Made by a program: the position numbers and the translations under genes
NCBI GenBank assembly: GCA_036245095.1
Contig: BSWA01000001.1
Location: 372,001 to 436,000 of the forward strand
DNA: 64,000 nucleotides
Direction of reading: 5' to 3'
Source: Improbicoccus devescovinae
GTDB taxonomy: Bacteria > Bacillota > Clostridia > Oscillospirales > Acutalibacteraceae
Notes under the pieces: model-generated
What the model was told of the DNA's origin: nothing
The model's database searches: none
What the model saw: only the letters and a program-made list of their open reading frames with translations
Part shown: positions 19,873 through 29,115 of the stretch, piece by piece
How the letters are laid out: each line of letters begins with the position of its first letter
How positions within the stretch are numbered: the stretch's first letter is position 1

Positions 19873-19899
19873 TTAGCACTCTTGTCGCCCAACTGCTAA
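19873..19899 (-). promoter_or_regulatory. CIRCE operator (HrcA binding site)
   Basis: TTAGCACTC, nine-base spacer, AACTGCTAA. The left half is a perfect consensus half-site and the right half differs from GAGTGCTAA at two positions. It lies between the promoter and the start of hrcA, the standard place for autoregulation of this operon. Confidence 0.93.
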
Positions 19900-19906
19900 C
19901 GGTATT

Positions 19907-19935
19907 AATTTATCATGAACATCAAACAAAGTCAA
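19907..19935 (-). promoter_or_regulatory. Sigma-A promoter of hrcA-grpE-dnaK
   Basis: On the minus strand, TTGACT (19930-19935), 17-bp spacer, TAAATT (19907-19912), directly upstream of CIRCE. A bound HrcA dimer would cover the transcription start. Confidence 0.7.
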
Positions 19936-20076
19936 CATTTTTTTAAAAAAAATAAAATATTTTAAAATATAAAAAAACCTGGACAAATTTTATTTTTTAT
20001 TATATAATTAATTAAAATTTAAAATAGCTCCAATATTTTGAGTCAGCGAACCGTAAATAGGCTGTGAATCATAAAT

Positions 20077-20222
20077 AGACCTGTCCTAAAATTGGATTAT
20101 TTTCGCAAATTCCATAGGTAATTCGGTGCTGGAAACTACTCACATACAATTAGTATGCTACACGTTTCTGTACGCCTTTTTCTTCGAAATTTACAAAAAT
20201 AATTCAGTTTTATGACAGGTCT
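20077..20222. repeat. MITE-like inverted-repeat element, copy 1
   Basis: 146 bp whose ends are inverted repeats of about 35 bp: AGACCTGTCCTAAAATTG at the left and the complement of CAGTTTTATGACAGGTCT at the right. No coding capacity. Related copies lie at 43633-43790 (opposite orientation) and 52512-52631 (partial). The left end shares AAATTGGATT and AGACCT with the end of the IS at 39138-40039. It fills most of the gap between the hrcA promoter and the next gene. Confidence 0.8.
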
Positions 20223-20260
20223 ATTGTGTTTTTACTTGCTTCTATAGTTTTAGACAGGTT

Positions 20261-21478
20261 CTAAGATAATTTTTTAACAGCTACATAAATTTTTGAAATC
20301 TCATACCATGTAGCATAGTCTACTATTCCTGTTTCAGGCAGATCAAATACGGATTGGAATATTTTTACAGCATTTTCTGTGTTAGGACCGTATATTCCAT
20401 CGATTGCGATTTTATGAATTGCTGGAAAATTATTAGAAATATCGTTTAATTGCTGTTGAATTGTTCGGACAGCTGATCCCGATGAACCGTTTTGTAATAC
20501 TTCTCCTGGATATGATGATGGCACTCCTGCGACTTCTTTTGCTAATTCTAAATAAATATCATAGCTGTAATAATTTTTTAATATATCAAGATGACTAGCA
20601 CCATTGTCAGCAAGATATTTTGAACCCCATTGAGATAGCCATCCTGGACATGTAACTTTTTGTCCATCACAATATTGTGTAAACAACGGTTGATCGATAT
20701 TTGCTTTTGTTACATACGTAGAAAAAATCTCATCTATAATAACAGAAATATCTTCATAAATATTTCTTTGATAAATAAATTTTTGATCATACGCAGTACT
20801 AGAGGTAATTGTAAATCCATAGCCTTTGCTTCTGTACCATTCTGTATATACACGATTCAAAGTAAACGAAATAATAGCCAATGCATTTGCTCTTATGCAT
20901 TCTTTAGGCCATGTCGGATATATTTCGCTACTACAGACGTTTTTTATATAATCTTTATATGGAACCCAATAATTAGCGGCATTCGCATTATCGGGAACAC
21001 CATCATGAACAATTATAAATTCTGGTATAATAGGGGAATCCAAGACCACAAAGCCAGTTGGAGAGGGTAGAGGTTTTATTTCTTCTTCAGCTATTTTTTC
21101 TGGATAATCCCCGTATAATACATGTTCTTGAATTTCGAAAACAACCGATTGAGATGCACTGCTAGATAAATTCAACAAAACATTTTGTTGAGATGTCACA
21201 TCCGCAAGAATCTGAACACCTTTAATTGTTATTTTTTCATAATTTTCATTTTCAACAGTGACATCATATTCGCTATACGGCTTAGGAGTTTCAGGTTCCA
21301 AAGAATAATCCACAGGAGGAGCTTCTAGTTCAAACGTATCTGTTTTACCAGATTCGTCTGTTACGGCCTCAAAAATTATATTATTATCTCCTGTTTGATT
21401 TATCCTAACGACACTTTCCGGTATAGGATGACTTTGATCATTACTTAGTACATTCACACGAAGTCGACCAATTGCCAC
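20261..21478 (-). CDS. Peptidoglycan-binding protein with regulatory-like N-terminus and SpoIID/SleB-like context
   Basis: 405 residues from GTG 21478, preceded by GGAG at a good distance; the TTG at 21493 would fall on that site. Residues 1-110 look like a carboxypeptidase-regulatory beta-sandwich (GRLRVNVLSND..., VTDESGKTDTFELEAP). The middle (about 150-330) resembles proteins in Clostridia that combine such a domain with a SpoIID-like region: IRANALAIISFTLNRVYTEWYRSKG, and GWLSQWGSKYLADNGASHLDIL. The C-terminus (about 335-400) is a PG_binding_1 domain (GSSGSAVRTIQQQLNDIS, IDGIYGPNTENAVKIFQ). No signal peptide. A role in the spore cortex or coat is an inference from relatives. Confidence 0.75.
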   Translation of the reverse strand: MAIGRLRVNVLSNDQSHPIPESVVRINQTGDNNIIFEAVTDESGKTDTFELEAPPVDYSLEPETPKPYSEYDVTVENENYEKITIKGVQILADVTSQQNVLLNLSSSASQSVVFEIQEHVLYGDYPEKIAEEEIKPLPSPTGFVVLDSPIIPEFIIVHDGVPDNANAANYWVPYKDYIKNVCSSEIYPTWPKECIRANALAIISFTLNRVYTEWYRSKGYGFTITSSTAYDQKFIYQRNIYEDISVIIDEIFSTYVTKANIDQPLFTQYCDGQKVTCPGWLSQWGSKYLADNGASHLDILKNYYSYDIYLELAKEVAGVPSSYPGEVLQNGSSGSAVRTIQQQLNDISNNFPAIHKIAIDGIYGPNTENAVKIFQSVFDLPETGIVDYATWYEISKIYVAVKKLS

Positions 21479-21843
21479 AAAAATCAGCTCCAATTTTAAA
21501 AAAAAATTAAATTCAAGAACTTACAACTTACATATAAATATTAATTTTTGTGTTAATTTATGTTATTTTTTATTTTTTAAAGAAAATAGACTTTTTTTCA
21601 AATTAAATAATTAGACCAAAATTACGAATACCAGAGATTAAATTACATCTGAGACTAAACGTTTATTTATAAGTATAAAAAATGAAACAATATTAATTTG
21701 TATGTATTTAATAAAAATTAAAATTTTTAATCGTTTTTTTTGTAATATATGTCATTTTGGGATTTTATAATTGATAAAAATTGCTTAAATAATTTTAAAA
21801 TGATATAAATTGTTTTAAAATAAAATACAAGGGAGTTTTTAAA
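21479..21843. other. Intergenic region upstream of carB
   Basis: 365 bp between divergent genes, extremely AT-rich. It holds the GGAG of the leftward gene and the AAGGGAG of carB at about 21829. I see no T-box, riboswitch or PyrR-like RNA structure and no convincing promoter. Confidence 0.4.
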
Positions 21844-24800
21844 ATGCCATTGCGTCAAGATATTAGAAAAATATTAATAATAGGTTCGGGCCCAATTGTA
21901 ATAGGCCAGGCGGCGGAGTTCGATTATTCTGGAACTCAGGCATGCCTCGCTTTAAGGGAATTGAATTTCGAGACAGTATTGATAAATTCAAATCCTGCAA
22001 GTATTATGACTGATTTTAACGTAGCTGATAAAATATATATGGAACCTCTTACTTTGGAGTATGTTATAAAAATATTAAGAAAAGAAAAACCAGATGCTCT
22101 TTTGGCTACGTTGGGTGGCCAGACTAGCTTGAATTTGGCCGTGGATTTGCATGCGTCTGGTGTGTTGGAGGAAATAGGTTGCGAAATTATCGGTACTAGT
22201 ATAAAAGCAATAGAAAAATCTGAAAATAGAGAAAAATTTAAACAATTCTGCACAAAATTAGGTTTGGCTTGTGTGGAATCTGAAATTGCTCATACTTATG
22301 ATGAAATTTTAAATGCTGCGCTTAAAATTGGATTTCCTGTGATTTTACGGCCGGCGTTTACTTTGGGTGGGACCGGTGGTGGATTCGTTAATGATATTAA
22401 TGTTTTAAAAGCTTTAAGTAAGGCGGCTCTGGATGCTTCTCCAATTTCTCAGGTTTTAATCGAAAAATCTGTCAAGGGCTATAAAGAAATAGAATATGAA
22501 GTTATTAGAGATAGTATGGGGACTGCTTTATGCTTGTGTTCTATGGAGAATTTTGATCCTATGGGTATTCATACCGGGGATTCTATTGTAGTCTGTCCTA
22601 CGCAGACTTTGAGTAATAAAGAATATCAAATGTTTCGGGATGCTTCTATTAAAATTATACAAGAATTAAAAATAGAAGGCGGATGTAATGTGCAATTTGC
22701 ACTAGATCCTGAGTCTGAAAAATTTTATGTAATAGAAATTAATCCAAGAGTTTCAAGATCTTCAACGTTGGCTTCAAAAGCTAGCGGATATCCTATAGCT
22801 CGAGTTTCGGCTATGATTGCCGTGGGGTTTTATTTGCATGAGATTCAAATAGCAAATACATCCGCTAGTTTTGAGCCAACTTTTGATTATATAATAACAA
22901 AAATTCCTAGATTTTCGTTTGATAAATTTAAAAAAGCTCATAGAAATTTAAGTTCTCAAATGAAGTCAACTGGAGAAGTAATGGGCATCGGACGAAATTT
23001 GGAAGAAAGTTTTTTGAAAGCTATTAGAAGCTTAGAAACTAACGCTTTTCATATTTGGTTGTCTAAATTCGATAAAATCTTAACTCAAAATTTGTTGAAA
23101 ATTCTTGGTTCTGAATCTGATGAACGAGTTTTTGTTATCGCGGAATTAATGCGTCGCGGGGAAAGCGTGGATTATATTAACAGCATAACTAAAATAGATG
23201 TATTTTTCTTGAAAAAAATCCAAAATATAGTCGATTTTGAAAATGAATTAAAAAAAGAAATTGCTGTTCATAAAAATATAGACAAAAATGTTTTAATTAA
23301 ATTTAAAAAAATGGGATTTTCTGACAAATATATTTCGTGTTTATATAAAAAATCTGTGTCTGAAATTATAGAATTTCGTAAAACATGTGATATGTATCCT
23401 GTGTATAAAATGATAGATACTTGTGCGGGCGAATTTACTTCATATGTTCCATATTTTTATTCAACGTATCATGGGGAAGAAAATGAGGCTTTAAATTCAA
23501 ATAATATTAAAAAACCAAAAATTATAGTTTTAGGTTCGGGGCCAATACGCATAGGTCAGGGCATTGAATTTGATTATTCGACAGTTCATGCTATTAAAGC
23601 ATTGAAAAAATTAGGATACGAAGTAATTGTAATAAATAATAATCCTAGCACTGTTTCGACTGATTATTTGCTCACAGATAAATTATATTTTGAGCCTATT
23701 ACTTTGGAAGATATCATAAATATATATGAAATTGAAAAACCTGTAGGCATCATAGTTACTCTGGGCGGCCAGACGCCTATAAATATAGCCAAAGATTTAA
23801 GCAATTTGGGTGTGAAAATAATAGGCACTGGAATAGAGGCTTTGCATAAATCAGAAGATAGAAAAAGCTTTGATATGTGTTTGAATTCATTGAATATTCC
23901 TAGGCCGTTTGGCGATACAATTACTAATATAACTGAAGCCTGCGACGTCGCAAATCGTATAGGCTATCCAATAATAGTCCGGCCATCTTTTGTATTAGGT
24001 GGACGAGCAATGCAAATTATAAATACAGAATTAGAATTAAAAAAATATCTTGTTGACGCTGTCGAAATCAGCGATGGTAATACTATATTAATAGACAAAT
24101 ATGTATTCGGCAAAGAACTTGAGGTCGATGCTGTATGCGATGGTACAGATGTCTTTATACCAGGGATAATAGAACATGTCGAAAAGACAGGCGTGCATTC
24201 TGGCGATTCTATTAGTGTTTATCCTACGTTTTCTGTTAGCGATCGAATCAAAGAAACTATTATAGAATATACACAAAAAATAGGCCTAAAAATCGGAATT
24301 ATTGGCCCATTTAACATACAATTTATAGTTGCTCCTGATGATTCTAATATTGACAAAGTATATGTAATTGAAGTAAATCCTAGAGCTAGTAGAACTATTC
24401 CGTTTTTATCAAAAGCTTGTAATATTGACATTGCGGATATATCTACAAAAGTTCAAGTTGGAATATCGCTAAAACAACAAGAAGTATTTAATAAAAATAT
24501 TGCTATAAAGCCGACTCATTGGTATGTAAAAGTGCCGGTATTTTCTTTTATAAAAATTTTTGGAGCTGATATTAATTTAACTCCCGAAATGAAATCCACT
24601 GGCGAAGCTATAGGCCATGCTAGTTCACTTAACCACGCATTTTATAAAGCTATGATAGCTGCTGGTTATAAGTTAAAAACTCATGGTTCTGTTCTTGTTA
24701 CTGTTGGCGATAACGATAAAAAAGATGTTATTCCATATGTTAGGAGACTAATAAATTTAGGGTTTATTATAAACTCCACACAAAAAACAGGATTATTTCT

Positions 24801-25041
24801 AGAAAAAAATGGTATAAATACTCAAATATATAAAAAAATAAGTCAGGGAAGTGAAGAAATTTTAGAGCTTTTGCACAAAAAGCGCTTGACTTATGTTATA
24901 AATACAGTAAGTACAAGTGAGATTAATAATACAGACGGCTTTTTGATTCGTAGATGTGCGATAGAAAATGGAATACCTGTATTTACATCATTGGGAACAT
25001 TAGATGTGCTATTGAATTCTTTGGAAAATATTAATAAATAG
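21844..25041 (+). CDS. carB: Carbamoyl-phosphate synthase large subunit
   Basis: 1065 residues, full length. CarB makes carbamoyl phosphate from bicarbonate, ammonia (from glutamine via CarA) and ATP, for pyrimidine and arginine synthesis. The two homologous halves each begin with the family motif: ILIIGSGPIVIGQAAEFDYS at the start and IIVLGSGPIRIGQGIEFDYS near residue 560. Each has an ATP-grasp domain (EINPRVSRSS and EVNPRASRT), and a C-terminal allosteric MGS-like domain follows (VLVTVGDNDKKDV to the end). The small subunit gene carA, often upstream, is not in this window, so the genes are separated. Confidence 0.97.
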   Translation: MPLRQDIRKILIIGSGPIVIGQAAEFDYSGTQACLALRELNFETVLINSNPASIMTDFNVADKIYMEPLTLEYVIKILRKEKPDALLATLGGQTSLNLAVDLHASGVLEEIGCEIIGTSIKAIEKSENREKFKQFCTKLGLACVESEIAHTYDEILNAALKIGFPVILRPAFTLGGTGGGFVNDINVLKALSKAALDASPISQVLIEKSVKGYKEIEYEVIRDSMGTALCLCSMENFDPMGIHTGDSIVVCPTQTLSNKEYQMFRDASIKIIQELKIEGGCNVQFALDPESEKFYVIEINPRVSRSSTLASKASGYPIARVSAMIAVGFYLHEIQIANTSASFEPTFDYIITKIPRFSFDKFKKAHRNLSSQMKSTGEVMGIGRNLEESFLKAIRSLETNAFHIWLSKFDKILTQNLLKILGSESDERVFVIAELMRRGESVDYINSITKIDVFFLKKIQNIVDFENELKKEIAVHKNIDKNVLIKFKKMGFSDKYISCLYKKSVSEIIEFRKTCDMYPVYKMIDTCAGEFTSYVPYFYSTYHGEENEALNSNNIKKPKIIVLGSGPIRIGQGIEFDYSTVHAIKALKKLGYEVIVINNNPSTVSTDYLLTDKLYFEPITLEDIINIYEIEKPVGIIVTLGGQTPINIAKDLSNLGVKIIGTGIEALHKSEDRKSFDMCLNSLNIPRPFGDTITNITEACDVANRIGYPIIVRPSFVLGGRAMQIINTELELKKYLVDAVEISDGNTILIDKYVFGKELEVDAVCDGTDVFIPGIIEHVEKTGVHSGDSISVYPTFSVSDRIKETIIEYTQKIGLKIGIIGPFNIQFIVAPDDSNIDKVYVIEVNPRASRTIPFLSKACNIDIADISTKVQVGISLKQQEVFNKNIAIKPTHWYVKVPVFSFIKIFGADINLTPEMKSTGEAIGHASSLNHAFYKAMIAAGYKLKTHGSVLVTVGDNDKKDVIPYVRRLINLGFIINSTQKTGLFLEKNGINTQIYKKISQGSEEILELLHKKRLTYVINTVSTSEINNTDGFLIRRCAIENGIPVFTSLGTLDVLLNSLENINK

Positions 25042-25158
25042 CCAAAATATTTTATAAAAACTCTTTACTTATTTTTTGGCTAGGTTTATCGGTTGAATCT
25101 TTGTATTTTATAAATAAAAAGTTTATTTATAATCGGAATAGCTATATAAACAACAATG

Positions 25159-25182
25159 AGGCCACATATTGGCCTAATTTTT
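25159..25182 (+). terminator. Probable rho-independent terminator after carB
   Basis: AGGCC-ACATATT-GGCCT followed by AATTTTT. An AT-rich stem (TAGCCAAAA with TTTTTTGGCTA, 25039-25082) also starts at the carB stop codon. Confidence 0.6.
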
Positions 25183-25314
25183 CTGTAAGTTTTTGGTTTA
25201 AAAAATATTAAATTTTCTCATAAAAAGTCTTGATATAAAAATTTACGTTAATATAATAAAATTATTATTTTAGAATATTTTAATTTATATTAAATTTTCA
25301 AGGAGATTTTCTTC

Positions 25315-26316
25315 GTGTTTAAGACATATTTAACAAAAATGATTACTTATATTATTATTTTTTGTTTACTTATTAAGCCATTAAGTATTTCATTTCGTGT
25401 ATACGCATCCAGACCTGAGACTCCACTGGGTTTCACGTCACTTTCGACAGACGTCGAGTTTCCACCGTGTCCCGAACCCGAGCACCTTAAGATTAGAAAT
25501 CCATATAAATCCGATAGAATACCGCAAGAATTGTTTGATGTCTTAACTATTTTAGGTCACCGGTGGACCGACCACTTCTGGTTAACAAGGGACCCACATA
25601 CTCCTTTATGTATTGCCATAAATTATTTTCGATACCTACAAAAGTGTCTGAAACGGTATTGTGTAAAACGGTTAAATAACATAGAATTACTTGAAGCATA
25701 TTTTCAATTAGTTGGAGTTGTTTTTGATACGGAAGCTGTACATATATGCATACCTCGTCTTGCTGCTTGGCGTCATCAAAATTATAATAATATAGTGAGA
25801 GATCTTATGGTTTTCGGTGGAGCGTTAATACGGGAATCTGTTTCACCAGCTGTTTTTAATCTTGGCCCCGATGAATCTTGTCACAAGTTATTCAAACAAA
25901 ATATAGAAACTATTGCAAATGCTAAACAGCGCCAAGAAGAAGAAAGGCGACGCGATGAACGCCATGCTATTTACGAATTAACCAAATTAAGAGCAATTAG
26001 AGAATTAGACGAAATAAAAAAATCAACTAATTCGCGAGCAGTTTCGCATCATGTTTTGGAGAAGCAAATGAATAAATTAATAACATTATATAAAGAGATA
26101 AATATCAAAGCACCCGAGTTAGTGCCATGGTTCAGAGAACGCACAGGTGTATTTCCCTTGAATGAACCCAGAGATCCAAATCCTGGATATCCGAGAAATA
26201 CTAGATTCTTTAGATTTCCTTCCCCACGCGTAGGTTTTAATTTCCCGAAATTATATGCATGTCTTGGATATACGTGCGGACAGTACAAATTCACGCAAAT
26301 GTTCCAATCCTTGTGA
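25315..26316 (+). CDS. Exported protein of unknown function with charged coiled coil
   Basis: 333 residues, GTG start behind AAGGAG. Residues 7-31 form a signal peptide (hydrophobic IIIFCLLIKPLSI, then VYASRP as a likely cleavage zone). The mature part has Cys residues and His/Trp-rich sections (GHRWTDHFWLTRDPHTPLC), a charged helical region at about 200-265 (KQRQEEERRRDERH) that may be coiled, and a Pro/Arg/Phe-rich tail. I recognise no family. Codon use is less AT-biased than the neighbouring carB. Its stop codon lies inside the first, degenerate unit of the tandem array that follows, so the array has grown up to the end of this gene. Host-directed secretion is only a guess. Confidence 0.7.
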   Translation: MFKTYLTKMITYIIIFCLLIKPLSISFRVYASRPETPLGFTSLSTDVEFPPCPEPEHLKIRNPYKSDRIPQELFDVLTILGHRWTDHFWLTRDPHTPLCIAINYFRYLQKCLKRYCVKRLNNIELLEAYFQLVGVVFDTEAVHICIPRLAAWRHQNYNNIVRDLMVFGGALIRESVSPAVFNLGPDESCHKLFKQNIETIANAKQRQEEERRRDERHAIYELTKLRAIRELDEIKKSTNSRAVSHHVLEKQMNKLITLYKEINIKAPELVPWFRERTGVFPLNEPRDPNPGYPRNTRFFRFPSPRVGFNFPKLYACLGYTCGQYKFTQMFQSL

Positions 26317-27492
26317 AACAACAACACACTGGTCCTCAAGTTAATATAATAAAACCACAAATTACACCGTGCTGATCCCGAATCCCCGACTTTGTGAAAA
26401 CACACAGCACATGGGTACTCAAGATATACCAAAACCATAATTTACACTGTGCTGATCCCGAATCCCCGACTTTGTGAAAACACACAGCACATGGGTACTC
26501 AAGATATACCAAAACCATAATTTACACTGTGCTGATCCCGAATCCCCGACTTTGTGAAAACACACAGCACATGGGTACTCAAGATATACCAAAACCATAA
26601 TTTACACTGTGCTGATCCCGAATCCCCGACTTTGTGAAAACACACACCACATGGGTACTCAAGATATACCAAAACCATAATTTACACTGTGCTGATCCCG
26701 AATCCCCGACTTTGTGAAAACACACACCTCATGGGTACTCAAGATATACCAAAATCATAATTTACACTGTGCTGATCCCGAATCCCCGACTTTGTGAAAA
26801 CACACACCACATGGGTACTCAAGATATACCAAAACCATAATTTACACTGTGCTGATCCCGAATCCCCGACTTTGTGAAAACACACACCACATGGGTACTC
26901 AAGATATACCAAAACCATAATTTACACTGTGCTGATCCCGAATCCCCGACTTTGTGAAAACACACAGCACATGGGTACTCAAGATATACCAAAACCATAA
27001 TTTACACTGTGCTGATCCCGAATCCCCGACTTTGTGAAAACACACAGCACATGAGCACCCAAGATATACTAAAACCACAAATTACACCGTGCTGATCACG
27101 AATCCCCGACTTTGTGAAAACACACAGCACATGAGCACCCAAGATATACTAAAACCATAATTTACACTGTGCTGATCCCGAATCCCCGACTTTGTGAAAA
27201 CACACACCACATGGGTACTCAAGATATACCAAAACCATAATTTACACTGTGCTGATCACGAATCCCCGACTTTGTGAAAACACACACCACATGGGTACTC
27301 AAGATATACCAAAACCATAATTTACACTGTGCTGATCCCGAATCCCCGACTTTGTGAAAACACACACCACATGGGTACTCAAGATATACCAAAACCATAA
27401 TTTACACTGTGCTGATCACGAATCCCCGACTTTGTGAAAACACACAGCACATGAGCACCCAAGATATACTAAAACCACAAATTACACCGTGC
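26311..27492. repeat. 80-bp tandem array abutting tRNA-Arg
   Basis: Fifteen unit starts at exactly 80-bp spacing (the word TTTGTGAAAA recurs at 26391, 26471 and so on to 27431), plus a divergent first unit at 26311 and a last unit cut to 62 bp by the tRNA CCA end. Units differ at few positions and fall in two types (GGGTACTC/CATAATTTACAC and GAGCACCC/CACAAATTACAC) plus hybrids, which points to recombination between units. Read on the minus strand, each unit holds GTCGGGGATTCG and ATCAGCAC, matching GTCGGGGGTTCG and ACCAGCAC of the adjacent tRNA-Arg 3' end with about 13 bp lost. CAGCACA/TGTGCTG can form a stem in each unit. No spacers, so not CRISPR. Confidence 0.95.
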
Positions 27493-27570
27493 TGGTCCGC
27501 TCGAAGGGACTCGAACCCCCGACCTTCAGAATCGGAATCTGACGCGATATCCAAACTTCGCTACGAGCGG
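27493..27570 (-). tRNA. tRNA-Arg (anticodon CCG), CCA encoded
   Basis: Minus strand, 78 nt with CCA at 27493-27495. Acceptor CCGCTCG pairs with CGAGCGG, discriminator A. Anticodon stem TCAGA/TCTGA, loop TTCCGAT, anticodon CCG (arginine codon CGG). T-arm GTCGGGGGTTCGAGTCC. Its 3' end abuts the 80-bp tandem array. Confidence 0.95.
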
Positions 27571-27746
27571 AAATTATTGTAAAATTGACTTGTTATAAAT
27601 ATACTAGTACAAGTTTAAATTGTCAATAATTTTAAAAAACTTTCGACATTTATCTTAAATTTCAAAATCATGAATAATCGGTTATTTTTTAAAGAAAATA
27701 CAATATATTCACAACTTATTTTTGAAATATTAAGGAGATGTTAACT

Positions 27747-28376
27747 ATGCGAAATTATTCAAACGTATTATTAGACCCCAGTGATGTTGCTATTTGTTTG
27801 ATCGATCATGAACCTCAAATGTTTTTTGGAGTAGGAAGTTGTTGCAAAGAAATAATAATTAATTCAGTCGTCGGCCTAGCAAAAACGGCTAAAATTTTTG
27901 ACATACCATTGATTTTATCTACAGTTACGGCAAAAACGTTTTCTGGACCAATGGTGAAAAAAATTCAAGATCTTTTCCCAGATACTAATCCCATAGATCG
28001 AACATCGTTAAATGCCTGGGAGGACGAAAATTTTAAATCTGCAGTTGAAAAAACAGGTAAGAAAAAATTATTAATTGCCGGCTTATGGACAGAAGTCTGT
28101 GTAGCACTTCCAACACTTTCGGCCATTGAAGATGGCTACAAAGTATATGTTATTATAGATGCTTGCGGAGGAGTCTCAAAACAAGCGCATAAAGCCGCAA
28201 TCACTCGTATGGTCGCCTCCGGCGCAAAACCTATAACATGGCTTGCAGCAATGCTTGAAATGCAGCGCGACTGGTCTAATAAAGAGACATATGATTCTAT
28301 TATGCAAGTTGTACAACAACACGGTGGAAATTATGGCTTAGGTGTTGAATATGCCGAATCCATGATAGGAAAATGA
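27747..28376 (+). CDS. Isochorismatase-family cysteine hydrolase
   Basis: 209 residues from ATG 27747, nine bases after AGGAG; the ATG at 27738 overlaps that site. The fold is that of isochorismatase/nicotinamidase-like hydrolases: AICLIDHEPQM with the catalytic Asp near residue 19, KKLLIAGLWTEVCVALP with the nucleophilic Cys near residue 115 and the cis-peptide region before it, and VIIDACGGVSKQAHKAA. The substrate is unknown; the absence of menaquinone or siderophore genes nearby makes true isochorismatase unlikely. It resembles YcaC-like members (DACGGVS, ITRMVASGAKPITWLA). A single gene without a partner. Confidence 0.85.
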   Translation: MRNYSNVLLDPSDVAICLIDHEPQMFFGVGSCCKEIIINSVVGLAKTAKIFDIPLILSTVTAKTFSGPMVKKIQDLFPDTNPIDRTSLNAWEDENFKSAVEKTGKKKLLIAGLWTEVCVALPTLSAIEDGYKVYVIIDACGGVSKQAHKAAITRMVASGAKPITWLAAMLEMQRDWSNKETYDSIMQVVQQHGGNYGLGVEYAESMIGK

Positions 28377-28389
28377 TTTTCTTAAAAGA

Positions 28390-28549
28390 AATATAAATAA
28401 ATCGCGAGACCTAAATATTAACATTTATACAAATAATGTCAACAATAAATTAATATTTTTCAAAAATAAAATATAAAGAAATCGCGAGGTTTAAGTATTA
28501 ACATTTATATAAATAATGTCAACAATAAATTAATATTTTTAAAAAGAAA
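28390..28549. repeat. 80-bp direct duplication upstream of the HD-domain gene
   Basis: Two adjacent copies at 80-bp spacing (ATCGCGAG at 28401 and 28481; both continue with TATTAACATTTATA and AATAATGTCAACAATAAATT). About 90 percent identical by eye. Unrelated in sequence to the 26-27 kb array. Confidence 0.85.
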
Positions 28550-28559
28550 GGTGTAAAAA

Positions 28560-29030
28560 TTGGAGAATTTAAATAGAGTCCAAAAAATAAGAATAATTTT
28601 TGACAAAAAAATTTGTCGCATGGAAGACCACGATAAAAGATGTTGGGCCTACGGACATTCGTATGCAGTATCTGCTTTTTGTGCGCTTCTTGCTACAAAA
28701 CGTGGCCAAAATGCCGAACTCGCAACTATAGCCGGACTTATGCATGATATTTATTCTTTTTTAGAATCATCTGAAAATCATGCTGTAAAAGGCGCCGAGA
28801 TGACTAGAGAAATTCTAGAAAAATTAAAAATATTAACTAAAGAAGAAATTGATTTAATTTGCACAGCTATCAAACATCACACTGACAAAGACAAAAAATT
28901 CTCTGATTTTGATGAAATTCTAATCGACGCAGACGTTATGCATCACGCATTTTACGATGTTACCATTGACCCGGATCCAGATGAAGCCTCTAGATTCGAT
29001 GCAATCATGATTGAACTAGGCCTAAAATAA
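28560..29030 (+). CDS. HD-domain phosphohydrolase
   Basis: 156 residues, TTG start behind AAAGGTG. HD-domain metal-dependent phosphohydrolase: first His in the RCWAYGHSYAVSAF segment, the HD pair in IAGLMHDIYSFLES, H in ENHAVKGAEM and HH in CTAIKHHTDKDKK, with a final Asp in IDADVMHHAF. The pattern is that of small stand-alone HD proteins. The substrate (nucleotide or other phosphate ester) is not evident from context. Confidence 0.82.
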   Translation: MENLNRVQKIRIIFDKKICRMEDHDKRCWAYGHSYAVSAFCALLATKRGQNAELATIAGLMHDIYSFLESSENHAVKGAEMTREILEKLKILTKEEIDLICTAIKHHTDKDKKFSDFDEILIDADVMHHAFYDVTIDPDPDEASRFDAIMIELGLK

Positions 29031-29115
29031 ATATTAAAATCAAAAAACTCTAGTATTTATTCACAATTAAATTTAATTTTAAAACAAATTATTATTAATT
29101 TAAGACAAAAAAATA

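Noticed and set aside
21494..21843. Pyrimidine-responsive attenuator upstream of carB
   Set aside because: No stable competing stems or PyrR-like hairpin seen in this AT-rich gap.
26049..26518. Minus-strand open frames in the tandem array (Cys/Val-rich peptides)
   Set aside because: They arise because 80 is not a multiple of 3 and the repeated sequence has few stops; no ribosome site; part lies opposite a better-supported gene.
26311..27492. CRISPR array
   Set aside because: The 80-bp units are contiguous and nearly identical throughout, with no unique spacers between short repeats and no cas genes.
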